From JAISGQ01 sp964500965 (GTDB lineage Bacteria; Bacillota; Clostridia; Oscillospirales; Acutalibacteraceae), in contig CAZCQZ010000002.1 in NCBI GenBank assembly GCA_964500965.1, positions 55,127-119,126 on the forward strand: a stretch of DNA of 64,000 nt, in the 5' to 3' direction. The stretch's first letter is position 1. Each line of letters begins with the position of its first letter. Positions 7,356-17,300 of this stretch are shown one piece after another. The position numbers and the translations under genes were made by a program. The notes below the pieces were generated by a model. That model was given only the letters and a program-made list of their open reading frames with translations. It made no database searches and was not told the DNA's origin.

Positions 7356-8030
7356 TTATTTTGTGCCGAATATACGGTCACCGGCATCGCCCAAACCGGG
7401 GCAGATATATGCATCTTCATTAAGTTCTCTGTCAAGGTTTCCGACATACACCTTTACATCCGGGTGTGCCTCGTGGAGACGCTTAATTCCCTCCGGTGCG
7501 GCGATAATGCACATAAACTTAATGTCAACACCGCCGTGATTCTTTATCATTGTGATAGCATCAACAGCCGAGCCGCCGGTTGCAAGCATGGGGTCAACAA
7601 CCACGACAGTCCTCTGGTCAATGGGTGTGGGCAGCTTGCAGTAATACTCACAAGGCTCGTGAGTTTCCTCGTCACGGTACATTCCGATGTGACCGACCTT
7701 TGCGCTCGGTACAAGGGCAAGTACGCCGGAAACCATTCCCAGACCTGCGCGAAGTATAGGTACGATTGCAAGCTTTCTGCCCGAAATCATGGGAGTTTTG
7801 CAAACTTCAATAGGCGTTTCAATCTCCACATCCTCTGTCGGCAAATCGCTGAGAGCTTCATAGCCCTCAAGCATTGCAATTTCCTCAACAAGCTTTCTGA
7901 ACTCATTTGTGCCGGTGTTCTTGTCTCTTAAAAGTGAAATTTTATGCTTTATAAGAGGATGATTAAGAATAACAACATTTTCCATTTTTTCTTCTTTATC
8001 CTTTTTCTGTTTTTTCTTAAAGAAACACAT
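7356..8030 (-). CDS. upp: Uracil phosphoribosyltransferase
   Basis: Makes UMP from uracil and PRPP in pyrimidine salvage. Family motifs: PILRAGLGMVSGVLALVPSA, then VVVVDPMLATGGSAVDAI (the PRPP-binding loop) and the C-terminal uracil-binding region ICPGLGDAGDRIFGTK. The frame is 224 residues against a usual 208-210. The extra N-terminal 15 residues are Lys-rich (MCFFKKKQKKDKEEK). The upstream ATG at 8030 has GGAGG 8 nt away and overlaps the uraA stop as TGATG, indicating translational coupling. The internal ATG at 7985 would give the standard length but has only a weak AAGAAG. I keep 8030. Confidence 0.95.
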   Translation of the reverse strand: MCFFKKKQKKDKEEKMENVVILNHPLIKHKISLLRDKNTGTNEFRKLVEEIAMLEGYEALSDLPTEDVEIETPIEVCKTPMISGRKLAIVPILRAGLGMVSGVLALVPSAKVGHIGMYRDEETHEPCEYYCKLPTPIDQRTVVVVDPMLATGGSAVDAITMIKNHGGVDIKFMCIIAAPEGIKRLHEAHPDVKVYVGNLDRELNEDAYICPGLGDAGDRIFGTK

Positions 8031-9715
8031 CAGTTTTCCTCCGCAACCTCAACGGGTGCTTCCTCTGTTACAGCTTCCTCTGTTGCTTCTTCGGTAATCT
8101 CAACAACGGTGTCCTCGGTGTGAGTTTCCTCCTGAGCTTCGACAACAGTTTCTTCTGCAAAGGCTTCTTCTGCAACGGCTTCTTCCTCAACAGTTTCGAC
8201 TACCGCTTCTTCTGCGGCGGCAGCGGCTTCGTTTTCTTTCTTTTCGGTAAGGCTTTCCGCATTCTGACCCATTGCGAAGTTTACGCCGGTGTCATTAGGC
8301 TCGCCCTCGTTGAATTCATAGTCCTTATCGGGGAGTATGGCGTTGAGAAGAATACCAGCTATAGCGGCAACCGCAAGACCGGTAAGGGTGATGCTGATGC
8401 TGCCGACTTTAAAGGTTATACCGGAGCTTGCGTTGTTATCGCCGTAGATGTTAAGTCCGACTGCGGATACAAGGATAACAGCGGCGATAATGAGGTTACG
8501 GCTCTTTGTGAAGTCAACCTTGCTCTCGACAACATTACGTACACCGACAGCGGAAATCATGCCGTAAAGCACGAAGGAGATACCGCCGATAATCGACGAC
8601 GGAATAGTTTCAATGCAGGCCGCAACAATGGGGAAGAACGAAATGCCCGTTGCAAAATATGCCGCAATTCTGATAACCTTGGGGTCATAAACCTTTGTAA
8701 GTGCAAGAACACCGGTGTTTTCGCCGTAGGTGGTGTTTGCAGGTGCACCGCACAGAGATGCAAGAGATGTTGCAAGACCGTCACCCAAAAGGGTTCTGTG
8801 AAGTCCGGGCTTGGTGATGTAGTTCTCACCGCAGGTGGAGCTGATAGCGGAAATGTCACCGATATGCTCCATCATGGTTGCAAGGGAGATAGGTACAATC
8901 GCAACAATGGAAGTTACGATAAGAGAAGTGTTGCTCCAGTCGATAGCAAGGATAGTAGCTTCTTTTCTGAGCGGAATGTCGATAAGGTTGCCGATAATCT
9001 TACCGTCACCGATGTTTCTGCAAACCTCTTTTACCGGCTCAAAATCAACGATATTGCCGCTGAACAGAACAGACGATGTGTTTGCAAGCTCAGGCCAGAT
9101 GCCTGCCGCTGTGTCAAGCAGAACGGCAACAACATAAGCAATTCCGACGCCGAGGATTATGGGAATGATTTTTGCCATGCCCTTACCCCATATGTTGAAG
9201 ATGATAACAACCAGCAGTGCTACGGTAGCAATAACCCAGTTAGTCATGTAGTTATTGATTGCACTGTATGCAAGGCAAAGTCCGATACAGATAATCATCG
9301 GTCCGGTAACTACCGGAGGGAAGAATTTCATTATGCGCTTAATACCGATTACTTTAATGAGCAGTGCAAAGACGAGATATACAAGTCCTGCTGCCGCAAC
9401 GCCGAGACAGGCGTAAGGAAGCAGCTCCGCCTCAGTCATATTATATACCGAGGTAAGGCTTGTGATGTATGCATATCCGCCGAGGAATGCAAAAGATGAA
9501 CCGAGAAATGCGGGAACCTTAAAGCCTGTAATAAGATGGAAAAGTATGGTACCCAGTCCTGCCCACAGAAGGGTTGTCGAAATATCAAGACCCGTGAGCA
9601 GCGGCACAAGCACAGTTGCGCCGAACATTGCGAACATATGCTGAATACCCAGCAACAGCATTTTGGAAATTCCCAGTTCCCTGGCATTACGAATCGGGGC
9701 GTCCGTAGTTTTCAT
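8030..9715 (-). CDS. uraA: Uracil permease, NCS2 family, with acidic C-terminal tail
   Basis: Imports uracil by cation symport across the cytoplasmic membrane and feeds upp directly downstream. The sequence has the multi-helix NCS2 core (about residues 1-465), with GIQHMFAMFGATVLVPLLTG at the N-terminus, the TMMEHIGDI motif, NTTYGENTGVLALTKV and VLYGMISAVGVRNVVE. After the last helix (ILPDKDYEFNE) there is a tail of about 95 residues that becomes almost purely Glu/Ala/Val/Thr. Such a tail is not part of the NCS2 fold. Uracil is favoured over xanthine as substrate because of the upp partner. AGGAGGAAG precedes the start. Confidence 0.93.
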   Translation of the reverse strand: MKTTDAPIRNARELGISKMLLLGIQHMFAMFGATVLVPLLTGLDISTTLLWAGLGTILFHLITGFKVPAFLGSSFAFLGGYAYITSLTSVYNMTEAELLPYACLGVAAAGLVYLVFALLIKVIGIKRIMKFFPPVVTGPMIICIGLCLAYSAINNYMTNWVIATVALLVVIIFNIWGKGMAKIIPIILGVGIAYVVAVLLDTAAGIWPELANTSSVLFSGNIVDFEPVKEVCRNIGDGKIIGNLIDIPLRKEATILAIDWSNTSLIVTSIVAIVPISLATMMEHIGDISAISSTCGENYITKPGLHRTLLGDGLATSLASLCGAPANTTYGENTGVLALTKVYDPKVIRIAAYFATGISFFPIVAACIETIPSSIIGGISFVLYGMISAVGVRNVVESKVDFTKSRNLIIAAVILVSAVGLNIYGDNNASSGITFKVGSISITLTGLAVAAIAGILLNAILPDKDYEFNEGEPNDTGVNFAMGQNAESLTEKKENEAAAAAEEAVVETVEEEAVAEEAFAEETVVEAQEETHTEDTVVEITEEATEEAVTEEAPVEVAEEN

Positions 9716-9773
9716 TTTTCTTCCTCCAAACTTTTTATTGACAAAACAGCTAATATTTTGTCCCGTTCAAGTT

Positions 9774-9802
9774 ATTATACCTCTTATAATCCGTTTTTGC
9801 AA
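9774..9802 (-). promoter_or_regulatory. Promoter of uraA-upp
   Basis: Minus-strand TTGCAA (9802-9797), 17-bp spacer, TATAAT (9779-9774), leaving a leader of about 55 nt. Within the leader, GACAAAA/TTTTGTC arms (plus strand 9740-9761) could pair. No PyrR-type binding loop was recognised. Confidence 0.65.
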
Positions 9803-10062
9803 CACAAAATCTTAACATACGTCAAAAAAACTATTCGACTTTGTTTGTTTCCATAAAAGTTGCGAAGTTTCACAACAACTTTTGTGCATATACGCCAAGG
9901 CGTTTCAGAACCTTTTGCCGCCCTGTTTTTTCGCTTAACAATCGGGCATTTGCCCCGATTTACTGTTATTTTTTAACAAAAATCATTCTTCGTAGTTTCT
10001 AAAATAAAGCCTTGTTGACAAATTTTCGGATAAATATTTATAGTTTTTTAACCGCCTGATTA
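9803..10062. other. Intergenic region upstream of the pilus promoter
   Basis: No coding potential seen. It contains two short inverted repeats: AAAAGTTG (9855-9862)/CAACTTTT (9876-9883) and AATCGGG/CCCGATT around 9939-9961. They may be operators or weak hairpins; nothing assigns them. Confidence 0.5.
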
Positions 10063-10152
10063 TTGACATTTTTGCCGATAAGTATTATCATATTGTTAGG
10101 TAAATCCGTGCAAATTTTTTGCCGGATAAAAAAGTATACTTTATTATCCGGC
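10063..10152 (+). promoter_or_regulatory. Pilus operon promoter and 5' leader hairpin
   Basis: TTGACA (10063-10068), 17-bp spacer, TATCAT (10086-10091). Downstream, GCCGGATAA (10121-10129) and TTATCCGGC (10144-10152) form a perfect 9-bp stem in a leader of about 155 nt before the first gene. No T-run follows, so this looks like an mRNA leader structure rather than a terminator. Confidence 0.65.
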
Positions 10153-10252
10153 AGCCGATTATTCAAACAGTTATGTTTCGATGTTTTAATTTAAATTGAT
10201 AAATTGTTTTCGCCAATGCGAAATTACATACTTTCGAGGAGTGCTGTTTCTA

Positions 10253-10636
10253 ATGACAGATAAGGAATTCAAGCGGCTAAATCGCGTTGAATTGATTGAA
10301 ATTATATATCAGCTCAAGAAAAACGAGGCTAATCTCCTTGCCGAAAATACCGAGCTGAAAAAACAGCTTGCCGACAGAAACGTTAAAATCGCCAACGCAG
10401 GCTCTATTGCAGAGGCGACTGTTGCGATTTCAAATATTTTCGGCGTTGCCCAGCAAACCGCAGACAATTATTTAAGAAGCATTTACGAAATGGGGGCTTC
10501 CGCCGAGCAGCAGGCTCAGCAGATAATCGCAGATGCTCAGTGGCAGGCTCAAATGATAATTTCTCAAGCTCACGCAACTGCCGGTCAGCAGGCTCAACCC
10601 GGCAATCTCACAATGCCGGGCAATCGCACAATGTAA
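10253..10636 (+). CDS. Coiled-coil protein at the head of the pilus locus
   Basis: A 127-residue cytoplasmic protein with no signal peptide. Residues 1-45 are a Leu/Glu/Lys-rich helix (EFKRLNRVELIEIIYQLKKN) predicted to coil. A middle helix reads IAEATVAISNIFGVAQQTAD, followed by an Ala/Gln-rich region (EQQAQQIIADAQWQAQMII) recalling DivIVA-like coiled coils, and a Gly/Asn/Pro tail. The frame extends upstream to 10196, but ATG 10253 has GAGGAG about 12 nt upstream and the region before it is not conserved-looking. It is the first gene after the promoter and is followed 30 nt later by signal peptidase. I believe similar small proteins accompany pilus clusters in related gut Clostridia, but its role is unknown. 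Confidence 0.75.
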   Translation: MTDKEFKRLNRVELIEIIYQLKKNEANLLAENTELKKQLADRNVKIANAGSIAEATVAISNIFGVAQQTADNYLRSIYEMGASAEQQAQQIIADAQWQAQMIISQAHATAGQQAQPGNLTMPGNRTM

Positions 10637-10666
10637 ATTTTAATTTCCAAACAAAGGATTTCGGCT

Positions 10667-11257
10667 ATGAACAATTCATTTATTTCCCGCGAATCGACCC
10701 CGACGTTGGAGCAGGTCGAAGCCGAGCGGAAAAGCCTGCGGCGCAGACAGCGTTATAAAAAAGCCGTAAAAAGCACACTTTATGTGCTTATAGTCGTTGC
10801 CGCTCTGGCTGTTCTGATTGCAACGATAGTTATGCCGGTTTTGCAGGTCAACGGCAGCAGTATGGAGCCCACTCTTAACGACGGCAATATTGTTCTGGTA
10901 CTTAAAACCGACAGTTTTAAAACCGGCGATATTTGCAGCTTCTACTGGCAAAACAAACTTCTGCTTAAAAGGGTCATCGGCGTTGCCGGTGATGTTATCA
11001 ACATTACCGAGGACGGCACTGTTTTTGTAAACGGCGAAGCCATTGACGAACCTTATGTCAGTGAAAAAAGCCTCGGAGAATGCGATATTGATTTTCCCTA
11101 TCAGGTGCCGGAGGGCAGAATTTTCGTCCTCGGTGACCACCGCTCGGTTTCTGTTGACAGCCGCAGTTCTACAATCGGCTGTATTCAGTCAAACCAGATT
11201 GTCGGACGTGTTCTGTTCTGCGTCTGGCCGCTCAGTGAAATGGGCTTTATCAGCTGA
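10667..11257 (+). CDS. Type I signal peptidase in the pilus operon
   Basis: Membrane serine protease that removes Sec signal peptides. The 196 residues have a basic cytoplasmic N-terminus (RRRQRYKKAVK), one TM helix (about residues 39-60) and the S26 boxes: the Ser nucleophile in NGSSMEPTL (box B), KRVIGVAGD with the general-base Lys (box D) and GDHRSVSVDSR (box E). Location inside a sortase operon suggests dedicated processing of the pilin precursors, as seen for SipA-type accessory peptidases in Gram-positive pilus islands (family knowledge). Box E has GDHRSVSVDSR where housekeeping enzymes usually have GDNRxxSxDSR, a common accessory-peptidase variation. Confidence 0.92.
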   Translation: MNNSFISRESTPTLEQVEAERKSLRRRQRYKKAVKSTLYVLIVVAALAVLIATIVMPVLQVNGSSMEPTLNDGNIVLVLKTDSFKTGDICSFYWQNKLLLKRVIGVAGDVINITEDGTVFVNGEAIDEPYVSEKSLGECDIDFPYQVPEGRIFVLGDHRSVSVDSRSSTIGCIQSNQIVGRVLFCVWPLSEMGFIS

Positions 11258-11305
11258 TAATCCTGAAATTCAATTTATATATTTACTCATAAAGGGGATA
11301 TAGTT

Positions 11306-14300
11306 ATGAGAGATAAATTGCAGGCTTTTCTGGAGGTCTATCAAAAATACAAAACACGGCGCTTGAAGCTGGTATCTCTGCTTCTGGTGGCATCAATCGT
11401 TGTTTTCGGCAATGTCTTCTGGCAGCTTCACCATACGGGCATTACCATGACAAACGAAACAAGCTGCGGCATTGTCGAGCATCGGCATACCGAAGCCTGT
11501 GTTTCCTATGCGCCTCTGTCTCAGACCGAATACACAAGCGGTACTGACCTTTATGTTATTTCCGGCTCGGATATTTACCTTGTTTCCGGAACAGACCTTT
11601 ATTCTCAGTCCGACGATTCGGTTTTGTCTCTTTCCGATGTTGCAATTTCGGAATACTATTATATGGTATACACCTGCGGCTGTGAGGAGCATACTCATAT
11701 CGGCACGTGCTACTCCGACCCGTCTGCCGTGGAAACTCCGGAGGAATGGGAAGCAACCGTTCCCAAAAAGCTCAGCGGCATACAGACTTCCGACCTTGTC
11801 ACCGTTGCCCGTTCTCAGCTCGGATACACCGAAAGCACCGCAAATTATGTGCTTAACGATGACGGTACACGTAACGGCTACACCCGTTACGGCGACTGGT
11901 ACGGAAATAAGTACGGCAACTGGAACGCCATGTTTGTTTCATTCTGCCTGAATTACGCCGGTGTTTCCAATGAGTATTTCCCCTACTCGTCAGGTGCTTA
12001 CGGCTGGCCTTATGCCCTTATTGAAGCTGATTGCTGGTATGATGCCGATTCAACCAGTCCGTTTATCGGCGATGTGATTTTCTTCGATACCGACCTTGAC
12101 GGCGATGCGGACAGAGTTGGTATTGTATCCTCCGTAAGCTACATTGATAACACTCTTACGGTTATTGAAGGCGATTGCGACAATGCTGTAAAGGAAGTTA
12201 CCTACACAGCTGATGACAGCAGAATATTCGGTTTCGGCGTTGTTCCCCTCTCCCCTGAATATGTCACCGTTTGCGACGATAGCTCCGGACGTACTCTCTT
12301 TGACAACGACCACATTAAAAATCTTACACAGACTTACAGTGGTCAGGTCGTTTACGACCCGATAAACGGAACATATGCTATTATAAATTTCCGCATCAAC
12401 TTTGAATCCCTTATTCTGGAAGTAGCTCCCGAGGATTACCGTTATGTATACAACCTTCCCAAGGGTCTTACCATTACCGATGAGGATCTGTTCGGTAAAA
12501 CATTCACGGCAAATACCTTTGAATATGAGTTTATCAAAAACGATGACGGTACTCAGTCCATATACATAAACTTTGATAAGGACAAGGTACAGGGTACAGG
12601 TATAGGAGGTAATCTTACATTCAACTGCACCGCCGATGCAAGCTTCCTCAATGAGGACGGTGAGCTTGAGATTGTACTTCCCGGCGGAACTGTAACAATC
12701 CCCACAGACGATATTACTTATCCCGAAAACGAAACTCACAAGTATAACATTTCAACCTCAAAAAGTTCTGCTTACAACAGCGAGGACGGTACTATTACCT
12801 ACACCGTCACTGTTACCTCCGGCAAGGGCACTCCTACCTCCATACTTCTCACCGATGTGCTTTCTCTCGGCAGTGGCGATTACGTTCTTGACTTTGAAAG
12901 CATAAGCGGACTTTCAGTTGAAAAAAGATATTATGCGACAGGCTCGTCGGACTATACAAGCAGTCCCGTTGACGGATACACAGTCGCATATAACAGTGAC
13001 GGAACAATCAAATCAATTGAGCTTCCCAAGATAGAAAATGCGGACGGTTATTCTACCACCTATGTTATCACCTATACCGTTAATGTCGGTGATGTTGCCG
13101 CCGGTGGAATTTATTACGTAAACAATACTGCCGCCGTCAGCTCCACCGATACCACCACCGGTGAAAATGTCAGCAGCAGTGCCGGCGATTCCTTTGCGAT
13201 AACCAACGAGGTAATTGCAAAATCCGGCTCATATGATTCCACCAATAAGCAATTCCAATGGAGCATTACATTTAACGGCAGCGGCAATGATATTGCAGGC
13301 GCGCAGTTGCTTGATACAAAGTTTGCCGATGCAGAGAATCTTACGGTTTATCTCAACGGTTCCGAGGTTTCCGCAGAGGACGGCAACTATACCCTGATTT
13401 CCGATTCTGACGGCAAACTCACGGCAATTGAGTTTAACGCAGTTGACGGTTCGACAGCCAACACCAACACATATGTTGTTAAGTACACCACTCCTCTTTC
13501 CGGCGAATGGGATGCCGAAACTCAGACAAACACCGCAACCTATGACCCGACTCCGGGAGATGATGATACATCCGACCAAAAATCAGACAGTGCAACAGCT
13601 ACGGGCGAATCAAAACACCTTTCCAAAAAGAGAACATCTTACAGCATCAATAAAGACGAATATGAGATTATCATAGGCTGGCAAACAACAGTCACCGTTC
13701 CGGCTAACGGTATTTCATCAGGCACTAAGGTATTTGACATACTTACAACGGAGAAAAACAGCACAAATTATCACTCATTCACCTATGAACAGCTCAAAAA
13801 CATATCTGCTGAAATTACCGATAATAGCGGCAAAAGCACTGAATTTACAGGTTTTACCATCGAAGCCTCAGATGGCTGGAATTGGTATTCGCTTTCGGAT
13901 ATAGCTTCAAATGAATACTATCAGGGACTTGCATTTACCAAATTTAAAATTGTTTTCAATGCTGATGTTTCAGCCGATGAAGCTGAAAAGATAACTTTTA
14001 GCTATTATTCCACAGCGGACATTTTAAAAATAACCGCTGAAACAACATTTAAAAACATAGCTTCAGCTAATGATGATCCTGATAAAACTAAAAATAAGGA
14101 TTCCTCTAAGCTTGACTATACCCCGGATGTTGTAAAGGTTGACAACGCACATAACAACTCACAGACCGCTACCGAGTTTGAAAGTTCGGAGGGTAAGGTT
14201 TCATGGGGTATTTATGTTAACCTGCCGAGTGATTACACAGCGGGGACACCGGTTACCATTGTAGAAACTCTGCCTACTAACTCTGACCTTGAGCTTCTTG

Positions 14301-17300
14301 AAATTAAAGCAGGACATGGTTCTGGTGATTGGCAATTAAAAGAACTTACAGTCGCAGACGACGGCACAATAAGTTGCCTTTCTGATAACGATTATTGGAA
14401 ATCAGGCTTTTCCGGTTACTATGACAAAGATAAACAAACTATTACCGTAAACTTTGATGGCAACAACAGTGACGTTATCAATGCCGGTCTCATTTATATG
14501 ACCATTTCCTGCAAAGTCCTTGATAACTATGTCCTGTCCGGCAGTGATTACGTTTATAAGACAGCCGCAACCCATGTTCTTGACAATAAGGTCGAGGTCA
14601 GTGTTAACGGCTCGGATTACGGCTCGGACAATCAGCAGCAAACCGTTACAATTCCCAAAACCACTATCACCGAAACAAAGCCCGATGAAGGCGATGACGA
14701 CGATGACAAAAAACCTACGGCGGTTGGTAAAAAATATCTCGCCGCATGGAAGGATTCTCAACAGCGTGAAGACCTCGCCTACTCCATTGATGTTAACATA
14801 AACGCAACGGATTTTGTTTCCGGTTCGGATGTCCTCTATCTTTCCGATACGCTCAAATATAAACTAAATTACTGGAACAATGCTCCACAGAAATTTGAGC
14901 TTTTACACGAAAGTGTTGCGCTTTACTACGCAGTTGTGGATACAAATGGTGTCCCCGTACTTGATTCCGAGGGCAGACTGCAAAAGGGCGTTGCTGTTCC
15001 CGTCTCACTTTGGGCATGGAAATATTATGAGGAATCTTATACGATTGCTTATGACGGCGACTATGCGGAATGCATTATCACCGCCACTGTTCCCGACGGT
15101 GTTGCTCTGATTTTTGAATACAAATACAGACAAACCACGGAATCACCCTCTACTGAAGCGAATGATTACGTAAATGCCAGCAACAACGCAAAGCTCACGT
15201 ATCATGGTGAAACATTTGAATCGTATTCATATTATACGGACAAATATTGGAAAAAACTCAGTACAAGCGGTGAATACTCGGTCATTAAAGGCTACAGCTT
15301 TATAAAGGTTGACAGTTCCGACTATAACTATGTATTGTACGGTACGGAATTTGACCTTTATAAATTTAATCCGACTATAAGTACCTACGAAAAAGTACGT
15401 ACTTATCCTACCGATAAAGACAATCCTACTCTCACAATCGAGTGGAGCGACGATTTTGAATACAACACCGCCTACTATATTGTTGAGAGTAAAGCCCCCG
15501 ATGATTACCGTCTGCCGGATTACCCCACGCCCTATTATTTCTATTTTAGTAATGATGATACCACAACATATCCCGAATATTTCCCAAGTGGCTTTGAAAG
15601 CAAGGCAATTGACCTGTCATCAACCACAAAAACCGAATATGTCACGAATGAGTATAATCTTACGGACATTGTTGTTAACAAAAAATGGCTTGACGTCAAC
15701 GGTAAAGATGTGACAAACAAGCAAAACGGCTCAATCGCCTTTAAGCTTTATCAGGTAAAGAGTGAATACAATCCCGGTCTTATTGAGCTGAATTTTGTGT
15801 TTACCGACACAAGCGACAATAAGCTCTATAAGAAGACATATTACGTTAACGCAGGCACTGTGGATTTTGAAATCTATATGCCTAAGGAAAGCGAGTATTA
15901 CGCCACAGAGGTAAACAATGTCTCAATTGAATCCACCGGCGAACGGCTTTCTACCGGCAGTAGCTTTGTTAAGTACAACGAATCGCAGAGCTCTAAGGGC
16001 TACTACATCTACACGCTTAACAGCAAGCCCTTTATCTCCGAGAATACGACAATACTCGGCAATCTGAAAACCGACGGCAATTCATCTGAGATAATCTACG
16101 TAACTAAAAAACCCACAAATGAGTTCCTTGAAAAGAACACCGATAAGATTATCGTCTATGTCAAGTCCGCAGACAGCGAGGCTGACAGCGGTATAGACAA
16201 CGAAACAGGCGAAGTCAAAGACGTCACCTTTACTATTGATGCTTATCACAACTACGATAACATGGACACTTATCACGGTTATTTTGAAGGCTCTTACAAA
16301 TACGGCTCGACTATCACCGTGACCTCTTATGCGGCACTGACATCGGATCAGTATTGGAACGGATATTATCCTTTCTTCCGTTACGCTGACGATGAAAGTA
16401 TTGCATCGCAGATTCCTACAACCGAAAGCAGCACAACAAGCGGTGGCTACACTATCGCAACCTTTACCACCGATTCTATCGTTCTTAACGGCGATAACGG
16501 TGTTGTAGCTTTCACAAACTACAATCTGGCTAATCATTCGGAATACGATTTTGAGTTTGTCACCGAAAAGCCCTCGACAGATACCATACTTGCTAATCCC
16601 GGCGTCACCTACTTCTACATTCAGGTTGACGAATCCACGGCGGTTTCCGGCGGTGATAGTGGTGACAGTGGAGAAAGCGGTGACGATTCCAACGAACCGG
16701 CGGAATTGCACTTATACTTCTATACAGACAGATGGGCTATTAACCGAAATGACTCTATGACCATCAATAGTAGCGGTACATACACATTTGATGTTGATGT
16801 TTCCGCTTTTGCGGGTAAAACCGGCAGCAATACCGCTCAGATTGAGTTGTGGAAATATTCCGATTCTCTTACGCCGAATGATGTCAAAGTCAGTGCTGTG
16901 TTCAATGTTGACGGTACTGAGTATTCCACTGGTGAGCAATGGACTGAATCCAAAGCGGATAAGGGCGGAAATGTTATCTTTACTTCCCTTGATTCTTATT
17001 CCGATTCCGAAAAAGTCACTTGGATTGCCGCTTTCGACGATTATACATGGACAGGCAATGAGACTGTAACGGTTACTGTAACGGTCGAGAATCTCACATA
17101 TGATTCAGGCAGTTCCGGTGATTCGGGTGAAACAGGCTCTGACTTGACTGTTAGCGTTAATAAAGAAGGCACTGTTAATAGTGCAACGCTCAGCGGATAC
17201 AATGCCGGTGATACGGTTAATGTTACAATTTTTGCACCACGGAGCGACTACTATGGCGGCGGTTGGCTTAAATGCTACGCCGGTGTTGATAGTGAATATA

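Noticed and set aside
8120..9499. A 459-codon plus-strand open frame opposite uraA
   Set aside because: It is the antisense shadow of the NCS2 permease: the composition is odd (Cys/Asn/Asp-rich, no domains) and the minus-strand frame has clear family motifs.
9855..9883. AAAAGTTG/CAACTTTT inverted repeat as a terminator
   Set aside because: No gene ends nearby on either strand and there is no T-run in a useful position; left as an unassigned repeat.
12050..12739. Several minus-strand frames of 100-230 codons within the giant adhesin gene
   Set aside because: Codon-biased shadow frames opposite a long, domain-rich coding sequence; no supporting start signals.
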